Source: Podarcis raffonei (Eukaryota; Chordata; Lepidosauria; Squamata; Lacertidae). Taken from it: a stretch of DNA of 64,000 nucleotides. The position numbers and the translations under genes are program-made. Under the pieces are notes generated by a model that was given only the letters and a program-made list of their open reading frames with translations, was not told the DNA's origin and searched no databases. Numbering within the stretch: position 1 is the first letter of the stretch; every line of letters begins with the position of its first letter. The stretch is from positions 36,524,001 to 36,588,000 of the forward strand of contig NC_070614.1 of the NCBI RefSeq assembly GCF_027172205.1, read 5' to 3'. Positions 32,295-41,495 of this stretch are shown here, piece after piece.

Positions 32295-33849
32295 GTTTCT
32301 GAACTGTCTCCCTCAAGACTCATCCTCTGGAGAACCTAGGGGTTCTGGTTAGTCCACACACAAAGTATTTAAAGCAACTCACCTTCTTAATCACCTGGTT
32401 TGCCTCCTGGGAAACGGATGACACTTCTGTGGTCACAGGATCAGAGTTTTCCTCAGAGTCTGGCTGGCAACATTTCTGAGCTAGATGCCTGGAGGAAACT
32501 CTTGGATTCCACTTGGAACGTGGTCGCGTTGGTGGATTACACAGCTCCTCAGGCTTAGAATCCAGCCTTGTTGGATAAAAAGTGACCGTGATTTCCTTGT
32601 GGTTCCTGGCCTCAGGCTGAGGGGCAGGTGTGGGGGCTTGAATGGGCTTGGAAAAGCAGAGTGGGTGGAAAGGGTCATTCCTTGCAAAAAAAGATTCGCA
32701 GAGGCTCTCCAATATATCTTGATGCAGAGTGTCTGCTTCCGCTTCCAGGTGGTTCTCCCCGTTCCCCGAGTGCCCTCCAGACTGAATGCTCTCTTCCATC
32801 TCGTCTTCACTCCACCAGTCCTCTGAATCGTCACTGCCATCCTCCTCTTCCTCTGATGGACTGTAGAACAAGGACAGGACAAGGGGGCTTTTGGAAGCAC
32901 AGGGGACTGAGTTTAACGCACCCTTATCTCCACCTTTCTTGTATGCTTCTATCTCCTCCCCATCCTTTGGGGAATCAGATGGACTTTGCCCGTCACGCAT
33001 CACCAAATCCCCACTAGATCCCAAGCCCTCCTCATTTCCCTGGGAAGCGGAGGTACTTTCCAAACAAAAGCCCCCTCCAAAATCCTTTAACTCTCCGCGG
33101 TGGCTACAGGAACCTTCCACATTCTCCCTACAGTATCTGCCAATATTCAATCCTTTCACCAATGCTTGTGGATGGCAACAATATTCCAGCCATTTCTGGG
33201 GGGAATTCCCAGGGTTCTCTCTGCCTTCCAATGCCATGTTTTCTTCTGAAGAAACGTCCCAGTCATTTCCAAGGTCGTAGGCAATGGAAGTGCTGATCAA
33301 GTACGGTTCAGAAATGCCATCCTCTTCCAAACGCATGCTATCCATTTTGGATGGACCATTAGAAGCAGGCAGAAGCAGTGCCAGGTCCTCTTCAAAATGT
33401 CCGCCTTCAGCCAAGCTTTCCGTATCCCTTCGAAGGTAACACTTGTGACTGTCCAGGGAAAAGTACCCTAAATGGGCAGCTTTTAAGTTTCGCCCCTCCA
33501 TTTTGCTTTCTTCTCTTCCAAGTTCCTCCCAAGTTCCTCTTAAGAGTTGCTTCGTCTTCCCTAAGATGGGCATTGCCCCCTTGGCAATGCCCATCAACAC
33601 AGCCCTCACCAGGGTGGCAGGGCTATGCTGCCAGAGGTGCAACCACCTCCTCACCCAGTCCAGAGCGATCTGGGCCATACGTCCAAGAATCATGGCCGCC
33701 ATGTTGAACTTGCCAGCAGGGCTGGACTGGCTCGATTCGGCAGGGAGGATTTTAGCCATTCTGAGCCTGAAGGGGTCACAGCAAACCAACAACCTCTCTG
33801 TGTCTGAGGGGGGCGATGTCAGTTGGCTGGATGTGATGTGAGGGGGCAT
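29268..33849 (-). CDS. PPP1R15A: GADD34, stress-induced PP1 regulatory subunit, complete 575-residue CDS
   Basis: Exon 2 coding 32383-33849 (489 codons; acceptor ttcttttcag at 33857, donor AAG|gtgagt) joins exon 3 coding 29268-29528 (acceptor tttcctcag). The start is the ATG at 33849 (MPPHITSS), seven bases after the acceptor; the ATG at 33870 is intronic. Residues ~50-95 form hydrophobic/amphipathic helices (MAQIALDWVRRWLHLW), matching the ER-association segment of GADD34. A strongly acidic stretch is at ~332-354 (SEEEEDGSDDSEDWWSEDE). NDPFHPLCF is at 391-399. The PP1-docking KVRF spans 489-492 exactly across the intron and is followed by RAARRGPWEEMARDRCRF, the conserved PP1/actin/eIF2-alpha region. 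Exon 3 encodes 86 residues. The protein recruits PP1 to dephosphorylate eIF2-alpha at the ER and restore translation after stress. Human GADD34 is longer because of extra acidic repeats. Convergent with NUCB1, divergent from PLEKHA4. Confidence 0.95.
29995..30165 (-). repeat. CR1 LINE 3' end
   Basis: The complement carries ggttggactagataacactt and the preceding block with aggttttta...ggatggccacctgtcc, ending in a worn terminal repeat. PPP1R15A intron 2. Confidence 0.7.
30166..30368 (+). repeat. CORE-SINE-like tRNA-derived SINE
   Basis: Head ggacctgggagcccagggtt, caaatcccc, then ccttggaccagtctgctgct, ctcacagggttgttatgcgg, and tail gtccttggag...gggatataaac. PPP1R15A intron 2. Confidence 0.7.
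31205..31315 (+). repeat. L2-like LINE terminus with (ATT)n
   Basis: The short piece tgttggaagcagcccagatg, ggtacaaatattaatatt leads into ATT trinucleotides (31263-31312), the same terminus as 3892-4398. Confidence 0.65.
31344..31566 (-). mobile_element. Tigger-like MITE (family T), copy 4, diverged
   Basis: Begins CAGTGGTACCTCCGATGACA and ends CCAGAGGTATTACTG. The left flank is TA; the right has drifted to TT. This is the most diverged copy, with cgcgctttcgctaatggagc in the middle. PPP1R15A intron 2. Confidence 0.75.
32248..32295. repeat. (CT)n(CA)n microsatellite
   Basis: About 13 CT units run directly into about nine CA units. It ends 88 bp from the PPP1R15A exon 2 donor, inside intron 2. 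Confidence 0.9.
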
Positions 33850-33984
33850 CTTAGACCTGAAAAGAAGCAAAGTGAAAATAAGCTACCAGATATTAAAAAT
33901 CTGAAAGTGGTGCTGGGGAAAGCCCAGAGAGTCAGATTCCAATATGCTTTGTTTTGCTGCATTATAGGAAGGGGTCAGACTTAG

Positions 33985-34292
33985 GCCACATCTGCACTAT
34001 ACATTAAAGTAATAGGACACTGCTTTCAAATAACAATGGCTCCCCCCAGAGAATCCTGGGAACTGTCATTTGTTGAGGGTGCTGAGAATTGTTAGAACAC
34101 CAAGCCATCTCACAGAGGTAAAGATTCCCAGAGTGGTTTAACAGTCAATCCCTCTTGCCAGTTCTGTGAGGGGAATTGTGTGTGTGTCTTAACAAACCTT
34201 AGCCCCCTTAAACTACACTTCCCAGAATTCTTTCAGGGAAGCCTTGACTATTTAAAGCGGTATGATACTGCTTTAATATATAGGGCATATGG
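33985..34292. mobile_element. Palindromic MITE, most complete copy
   Basis: Starts ggccacatctgcactataca and ends gctttaatatatagggcata. Internal blocks gaatcctgggaactgtcatt and cacttcccagaattctttca face each other, so the two halves are inverted. Superfamily uncertain. PPP1R15A intron 1. Confidence 0.65.
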
Positions 34293-34393
34293 GACCTATT
34301 TGTGCCTTTAGTTCAGCATTGTCTTCTTTCAACTGGCAATAGTTTGCCAGGGTTTCATCTCCACTACCTGGTCCTTCCCTCACCGCCCACATT

Positions 34394-34482
34394 TTCTTTT
34401 TTTCCTGGAGATGCCAAGGATTGAATCTAGGAAGTTCTTCCTGCAAAGCATTTCATTTACCACTAAGCTGTAGTCTCTCCTG
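34394..34482 (-). repeat. tRNA-Ala-headed SINE, head fragment
   Basis: The complement reads gactacagcttagtggtaaa, tgctttgcaggaagaacttc, ctagattcaatccttggcat: the SINE head. PPP1R15A intron 1. Confidence 0.6.
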
Positions 34483-35054
34483 TAAGCAAGACATTTAAAC
34501 ACACACACAGAGGAGATACAAAACCTGAAACCTATCAGGAATCCACCTGAAAGGCCTGTTCCCTTAATCCAGAGTGTGGAAGAACAGGTTGTTTATACTC
34601 AAGTTGTGAAGTATTACTTATTTATGCCAGGTATTTTATATGCTGCTTAATTTCTAAGCTGTGAGTAAAGGCCTTCTGTGTGTAACCAGGGCTGCTATGA
34701 CTAAGCCCAGTATGGACAGAGACTTGGCACCAACAACAGATTCTGGAATGGAGGCCTTAGGCAAGAAATGTCCTGAAGGAGAATGGGTTATGGTATCAGT
34801 AGCAAATAGCACCCTTCCCTGATTGATATTACATTTTTGGGAGCTCAGGGTGTATGTATTATTTGTTCCAAGCAATATAATGATATGTACAATGGCATCC
34901 TGTTTTTTCTTGGAGGTTGTTTGAGGGCGGAATATGAATGGTTTTAGTGTTTGTTTAACTGTTCTTAACAAGAAATCCTTTGGTAACAAAGTATTTTTTA
35001 AAAAAGTTAAAAATAAGAGGAAACTTTAATACACACCTTAACTCTGTACACAAC

Positions 35055-35195
35055 ACACATTTAAAACACACACCCCCCAAAAAAATCCTGGGAATTGTTA
35101 CCAGTCATAGAACTTACAATTCCCAGCACCATTAACAAACTACAGTTCCCAGGATTCTGGGATGTGCTTTAAATGTATGGTGTGTACGCACTCAT
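35055..35195. repeat. Palindromic MITE, partial
   Basis: Contains atcctgggaattgttaccag, acttacaattcccagcacca, caaactacagttcccaggat, and tttaaatgtatggtgtgtac. PPP1R15A intron 1. Confidence 0.55.
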
Positions 35196-37282
35196 GAAGT
35201 GGATTAGGAAAAGCCCAACTAAGAATAAGACTGTGGAGTAAAATAGGAGGTAGGAAGTTAAGGCATGGGGCAGGAATCCTGCACTTCTAGGCCCTTATCC
35301 CCACATTCCAGCAAGATTACTTCCGCCCCCTATGTGTGCCTCAGTTTATCTCTCTCTTTTTTCCTACGGGTTGTTTTCCTGGCTTGGATGTGTAGGTTGA
35401 TTTAATCCAGGGCGCGCCCCAAACAAGCTCAAGCAAGTGCCCCTGGAACGCTGGCAACACCCCAGTCCGGAAGCAGAAAGGGGGGGAAATAACACAACAC
35501 ACACACACAGTCTGGATTCCGGGTGTGCAGCTGTCGGGGAGAGAGGAAGAACAGCAAACCTTCTGACCCACAACAGGTTAGAACGGGAAATGGTGGGTAG
35601 GGGGAGAAGAGGGGAGGGGAATGTTCATTTGAAGATTTCCAAATGCCCTCAAAGCAAAAAGATGCATGGATTCCCAGGATTGTGGGACAGCAGCTGGAGA
35701 GCACCCCGCTTTTGACAGCGATCTTAACGATCAAAGCCCTCCTCTAAAACAGGAAGGGGGCCCATTCAGAAATAGACCCCCTCCCTGTCATACAGGACAA
35801 CTGTCACACTCTCCAGGGTTATAGCTGAGGATATTCCTAATGTGAAGTACTGTAAATATTAAGTTTGGGGTAGGGGTGCCGAAAGAGAGAACAACAGTGG
35901 CAGTAACAACCTCATTGGCATTCATCCTAGTCCGGTAGGTAGGATGGGATATTTTTGAAAATGTGGAGCGAAAAGGAAATGGTGCAGTTTCTTAACTAGG
36001 TGTGCTAGGGAAGGTAGAAACCAAATGAGGGTGAAGTTCAGTTTCTGCTTTCTGGCCTTCCCTAGGAATTCGGTATTGGGGGAAGTGGAAAATTGTTGCA
36101 GTCTGAGGGCAGAGGAACAGAAAACGAAATCTTGGAAGAGCTCAAAAAGAGCAGTGGATATAACTAATGCATTTTTACAAAGGGGAGGGGAGATCTGGGG
36201 TGCAGGTTAATGGGGGGAATGACCCCCCAAAATGCAAAAGAGGACATAGAGGCATAGACAAGATACAGAAGGCTATTGTTTTAGGACTAGCAGTGCCACA
36301 ATTTGGGGGAGGAGGGGTTCAACATAAAATAAGGATACTTTAAAAGAAAAAGGAACAGCAAAAATATAGATTATTCGTTACTGGATCTTGAGGAAACTAC
36401 TAGAATGGGATATCTGGAGATCTCCCCCACATGGATAATACTGGGGTACAGATTTGGGGCAGGGCAGAACCTCATTGCTCTCCCGAGTTGAGATTCCCAA
36501 GACACTATTCTGTCAACTTTTCCCTTTTCTTGCGAGGAATCCTATTCGGAATAAGGGAATACGTTGACAGCTATGGACCAGCATTAAGCAGGATGTGAGG
36601 TCGATCTGGCTGCGACATCTGTCACCCCATTGATTGCCAGGGTTGATTTGGCTGGCTAGGCCACTCCATGTGCATCCTCGGTGGAAGAGGACGACCATCC
36701 CAGATAAAAGGAGTGTACCATTCTTGGGTCAAGGGTGTACAATAGCTGCGCTCCCCTGCCAGAACCTCCAAACAAGCTCGAGAACTTGCTTGCATTAAGC
36801 AAGGACGAGGACGTAGCAATTAGAAAGGGTGTAGGTCTTGGGTGGATACCTGCGGAAGAGATATACGGGGGTGGGGGCCGGCACAGTGCACGCACCACCA
36901 GCGGGAAGGAATCTGGAGAGGCGGGATGGTAGGCAGGACTCCTGGGTCCTCCGCAGGCAGAAGACCTGGGTCCTAGGGCTGAGGAGCCGAGGCGCCTGGG
37001 TGGTGTGGAAAGAGGCGTGGTGGGCGGTCTAACTCCCAAGTACAAAGCGAAGGAGGGATCCCGGGTGCCGTGGGCGGGGAGAAGGCGAGAAGCCGGCCGG
37101 GGTTCCTGGGTTTTCTAGGAAGGGATGGGAAGATCGAGCGGTTAACAAGCGGTCTGCAAAATTCCCTGGTCTGGCGTGGGAGCGGAGTCTAGCCGTTCAC
37201 AGTACCTGCGGGGGGTCCAGGACTCCTGGGTTCCAAGGAAAGGGGAGAGAGAGGACCCCATGGTGGACTTTTGCCTCCTTAC

Positions 37283-37550
37283 CTCTCGAATCGAATTAGC
37301 CAGTAACAAACTCGCTCCAGCAAGCAGCTGCGGGGTTGGCGCGGTGATCGGGCGATCGAGCGGCGGGCTGGGCAGAAGAGCGGTCGGTCGCGGCAGAACC
37401 CATGTCTCTCAATCGGCGGCGGCGGCTGTTTTTCTTCTGTGAATAGGAATAGAATGTTTGGATGCGTCGCTGTTGACGCCGAGTCTATATAAACACTCGT
37501 TCTGGGGGGATTACGTCACCACATTGTGACGTTGTGGAACGGGGCGGGGC
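37283..37550 (-). promoter_or_regulatory. PPP1R15A: PPP1R15A promoter and noncoding exon 1
   Basis: On the minus strand, a GC box (37541-37550), two CRE/ATF-like sites (TGACGT core at 37527-37532, TTACGTCA/TGACGTAA at 37511-37518) and a TATA-like TTATATAG (37485-37492) precede a start site inferred near 37457. Noncoding exon 1 ends at 37283 in GAGAG|gtaagg. The leader is then about 182 nt. CRE/ATF sites close to the core promoter fit a gene induced by ATF4 and other stress factors. Confidence 0.75.
37296..37403 (-). CDS. Upstream ORF in the PPP1R15A leader, 35 codons
   Basis: ATG at 37403-37401 in context gac-ATG-G (G at -3 and +4, strong) opens 35 codons (MGSAATDRSS...SEFVTG) ending in TAA at 37298-37296, wholly inside noncoding exon 1. 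After splicing, 20 nt separate the stop from the main start codon. It is the only ATG I see in the inferred leader. In mammals GADD34 mRNA has two uORFs, the second of which represses translation and is bypassed when eIF2-alpha is phosphorylated. Here one uORF would have to do this. Function is inferred from position and context. Confidence 0.65.
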   Translation of the reverse strand: MGSAATDRSSAQPAARSPDHRANPAAACWSEFVTG

Positions 37551-38020
37551 CAGAGGAGAGACGTGACCGATGGAGGGTTCTGGGGAGAGGGAGGGGCGAG
37601 GAGTAGCGGCGCTGGGTTGGGTTGGGAAACAAAACTTGAAACGAAAGTACTTCCCGTTGTTGTGGACTCTCCTAGTAGAACAGAGGCTTCGTTTAGAAAA
37701 TGCTCCTCGTACTTTCCATTTTCATTTTTTTAAACTAGTGGGATTTACCATGATCAATACAGAAATTAACTTTTCTTTTTTCCTGCCTGGAGCAGCCATT
37801 TGCAAGGCTTATTGTGGCATAACCTTTGTTCAATCACAGCTACGTGGCCATTTATTCTCAGCTGGCAAATAACTGTCTATGTCTCCTTTTAAATTCCACC
37901 CTTCCTCCAAGCAGCTCTGGGTGGCTTGCAAAATCCCTTTTACACCCCCCCCCCCCGTTTTATCTTCCCCAACAGCCCTGCGAGGCCAAGAGAAAGTTAG
38001 GTTCTTCCTTATTCAATATA

Positions 38021-38224
38021 CAGTGGTACCTCAGGTTACATACGCTTCAGATTACAGACTCCGCTAACCCAGAAATAGTGCTTCAGGTTAAGAACTTCAG
38101 GATGAGAACAGAAATGCAGCAGCAGGAGGCCCCATTAGCTAAAGTGGTGCTTCAGGTTAAGAACAGTTTCAGGTTAAGAATGGACCTCCGGAACGAATTA
38201 AGTACTTAACCCGAGGTACCACTG
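38021..38224 (+). mobile_element. Tigger-like MITE (family T), copy 5
   Basis: CAGTGGTACCTCAGGTTACA ... CCCGAGGTACCACTG, TA on both sides. Slightly short, having lost part of the central GC-rich segment. Confidence 0.85.
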
Positions 38225-38499
38225 TAAAGCAAAGTTGCTCACTTTGTAGGCACAGAACAAGAGGCTTTTTATCAGGGAACAGGCTAACAACAACAATAAC
38301 AACAGCAAGATTAAAGTCACCAGAAGGACAAGCTAAAAGGTGGAGTCTTTGCTCCAATCCATAATAATTTGAGACAATAGTGATTATCAAGTATTAGTCA
38401 CTTTCTATGCAATAAGAAGGATTACAAATTACCACTTTTTCTGTTTTTACCTGAAACCAGTGACTATCGCCAGTACACATTTGCATGCTTCTTGCTTCT

Positions 38500-38655
38500 A
38501 CTTTTCATACAGATGGTCCCAGCTACAATCCTTGTAATCTCCAGGTAGAATGGAGAAATATTACCTGTCCAAAACCCTGAAGAGCCACTGCTAGTTCGGT
38601 GCAGAGACAATATTGAACTAGATGGGCTCAGCATAAGGCAGTTTTCCTGTGTTCC
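38500..38655 (+). repeat. tRNA-Ala-headed SINE, 3' part
   Basis: Contains aaccctgaagagccactgct, gacaatattgaactagatgg, gctcagcataaggcagtttt: the body and tail of the family at 26092-26283. Confidence 0.6.
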
Positions 38656-38809
38656 ACACCACAAGATGCATAGCCTTGCCCCATGATGCAACCACATTTA
38701 TTCTAGCTTGTTGGACAAAAACGAATACAAAGGATTTACATCAGGTAAATGTACATCAGATACCCACCCAATGAAGTTGAAAAAATAAATTGACAAGGCC
38801 AGACCAGTA

Positions 38810-39022
38810 CAGTGGTACCTCGGGTTACAGACGCTTCAGGTTAGACTCCGCTAACCCAGAAATAGTACCTCGGGTTAAGGACTTTGCTTCAGGATGAGAA
38901 CAGAAATCGTGCGGCGGCAGCAGGAGGTCCCATTAGCTAAAGTGGTACCTCAGGTTAAGAACAGTTTCAGGTTAAGAATAGACCTCCAGAACAAATTAAG
39001 TTCTTAACCCGAGGTACCACTG
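38810..39022 (+). mobile_element. Tigger-like MITE (family T), copy 6
   Basis: CAGTGGTACCTCGGGTTACA ... CCCGAGGTACCACTG, TA on both sides. Same orientation as copy 5, 585 bp downstream of it. Confidence 0.85.
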
Positions 39023-39872
39023 TAAAAGGAATAATCTACTACAGGACACACAACCCAATATGTATACTTGCTATTGCATACATATTGTTGTACACAGCTC
39101 TGATATTTTGGAGAAGACAGCATATCAACACTTTTACAAATAAAAGGACAGAAACGTCACTTGTTACCCACAGCTCTTTTGTTTTTTAATTCCCCAAGAT
39201 CAGTGCTAATTTTTCTAGAAAAAGAGGTGCAGGGACTTGCCATGAATACCTCCCTTGTTCTCTTATTATGGCTATGGTGCCCACCTGAGAGGGAGCAGAA
39301 CTGAGTTCCAGCTGGAAAAGAAAAGCCCTGCCCAATATATTATCAATGATCCACAGCCCATTTTGGACAACAGTATTAGCTGGAAGGCCTGTGCTTGCTT
39401 TCTCACAGCCCCCTGGCATTTAGGACCAAATCTGAACAATAACTGAAACAACATAAGAGAGAAACAGATCCAGGTGTCAATCAGTCAGGCAGATGAGAAT
39501 TACAGGACCTAATAACATCTGGGTCACTTTCAACCCAGTGGTATTGCTATCACCTGCCAGTAATGTAAAAAACCAATTGTGAGGGGTGGGGTGGGGAATT
39601 GCACCTGATTAAGATCTGTTGTAGTTTGATATTCCCTATCCTGTTTCGGTTTCTCTTTCTGTTTTCCCCACTCGTTTTCATTTGTGGACAAAATATTTCT
39701 GGAGTATGCCATGTGCAAGAAGAAGAGGTAACCAGAACCACTAGATTATTGGAAAGGGAGGGGGTTTATAGGCTAAGAATCTGGGTGGGTTGTGTAAGAT
39801 TACAGGAAGAGTGTAGTTACAGGGTAGCTCGAGCCCCAGGTCTTTTCTGTCAGGTCCTAGATCTCTCCCTCC

Positions 39873-39876
<4 letters not shown>

Positions 39877-39948
<72 letters not shown>
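39877..39948. repeat. (CT)n(GT)n compound microsatellite
   Basis: About 22 CT units followed without break by 14 GT units. Confidence 0.95.
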
Positions 39949-39953
<5 letters not shown>

Positions 39954-40189
39954 GTACTGCTAAGCACAGTGTGAGGAACATCCCAGCAACCTACCATTGT
40001 AATTTGTCCGGAGGTCTATATACATGTAAATCAGCATATATGAGTTTGTATTATGGGCTTGTGCCCTTTTAAGTACTGTACCTAGGAACACTGTGCCTCA
40101 TCCTGGATAACAGACTGGAAATTTTCTTGGTGCCCGCCAGCTGATTTGGATTACTACTCCCATCAGCTGGAATCCAAAACTCCTAGGCT

Positions 40190-40365
40190 GCATACATGCC
40201 ATAGGTGACTTCCCCCAAAGAATCCTGGGAATTGTAGTTTATCCTCCACAGAGCTACAATTCCTGGCATCCTTAACAAACTACAGTTCCTGGCATTCTTT
40301 TGTGTGTTTTTTGGGAAGGGGGGGCATGCACTTTTAAAAGTATGGTGTGTATACAGCCCTAGGCT
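40190..40365. repeat. Palindromic MITE, partial
   Basis: Reads gctgcatacatgccataggt, gacttcccccaaagaatcct, gggaattgtag and later aactacagttcctggcattc, then aaaagtatggtgtgtatac. Confidence 0.55.
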
Positions 40366-40379
40366 ATTCTAGGAGTTTA

Positions 40380-40605
40380 AAACGGGTGGAAAGGTTGAGG
40401 GAGTTGGGTATGTTTAGCTTCGTAAAGAGGAGACAGAGGAGATGCAATAGCCATTTTCATTTATCTAAAGGGCCGCTACATAGCGAATGGAGCAACCTTG
40501 TTTTCTCTTGCTTCAGAGGGTAGGGCCCGAAACAAAGGCTTCAGTTTAGAAGAAAGGAGATTCTGACTAAACATCAGGCTCTACAATTCTATAAATCTAT
40601 GACTA
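40380..40605 (+). repeat. CR1 LINE 3' region
   Basis: Contains gaaaggttgagggagttggg, tatgtttagcttcgtaaaga, ggagattctgactaaacatc and ends with tctacaattctataaatcta, typical of the CR1 3' end with decay. Confidence 0.6.
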
Positions 40606-41349
40606 AGAGCTAGCAGGTCAGAGGTGAAACTTGATGGACTCGTGCAATAAGGCTGCAATAAGGCTGCATTATTCTGGAGTTTCTCAAAACTCCAAGCAGC
40701 TTTCTAGCAAGCAGTGTTGATGTAGAAGCAAATCTGTTTTGTGCCTGCAACTTCCGCCCCCTAGACACACCTGTACCATTTCCAGGAACTTGGTAGGTTT
40801 TAAATTACAGAAGCTGCTGTGGATAAGGGTGGCTTAAAAGGGAGGCCTGATAGCTACATGAGCATTTAATGTACCGATTAACAAGTGCTTGAAAGCAATG
40901 TTATAAATCACGGAATCAAAGCACTGCAAAACTGCTTTTAAATCGGTCGAGCTCTGTAGTGCTGGCATGAATCATTCTGCCATAAAGCACTGCAGTTGCT
41001 GAAAAATGCAGTAGGAGGACAACACACAAACCCTCCTGGTTCAATGAAACCTGCAAGGGAAGGCTGTGCAATACGCACCATGTGCCTTGAAGCCTCTTAA
41101 CATAGGAAGAGAAGAATGGGCCTGCTGGATCAGGCCAATGCCCCATCTCGCCCAGCATCCTGTCTGTCCTCATAGCTGTCAAACGTATGCATGTGGGAAG
41201 CTTGCAAACTGGACGTGAGCAGCAGCAGCTATTTTCCCCACTTTTGATTCCCAGGAAGTGGTGCTCAGAGATATAGCACCTCTGACAGTGGAGGTAGAAT
41301 GTAGCCACTGTGGTTAGTTGCCATTGATAGCCTTGTCCTCCATGAATTT

Positions 41350-41495
41350 CATAGAATTGTAGAGTTGGAAGGGACCCTGAGGATCATCTAGTCCAACCCC
41401 CTGGAATGCAGGAATATGCAGCTGTCCCATACAGGGATCGAACCTGGAACCTTGGTGTTATCAGCACCACGCTCTAACCAACTGAGCTATCCAGG
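41350..41495 (-). mobile_element. tRNA-Ile-headed SINE with CR1-like tail, copy 1
   Basis: In reverse: head ggatagctcagttggttaga, gcgtggtgctgataacacca, with B-box ggttcgatccc, closely matching tRNA-Ile. A short linker follows, then gggggttggactagatgatc, ccttccaactctacaattct, atgaa: the CR1 3' terminus. So a tRNA head is joined to a CR1 tail. Confidence 0.75.

Noticed and set aside
32485-33841. Plus-strand open frames of 110-130 codons
   Set aside because: Antisense shadows of PPP1R15A exon 2.
33850-33870. An ATG at 33870 extending PPP1R15A by seven residues
   Set aside because: A clear acceptor (ttcttttcag) lies between this ATG and the one at 33849, so it is intronic.
39877-39948. Compound (CT)n(GT)n tract as a regulatory GAGA/Z-DNA element
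   Set aside because: An ordinary microsatellite with no gene-proximal position or conservation evidence; several similar tracts occur in the window.
41350-41495. A tRNA-Ile gene
   Set aside because: The head is tRNA-like but is fused to a CR1-like tail, the acceptor stem does not pair well, and a second copy exists with target duplications: it is a SINE.
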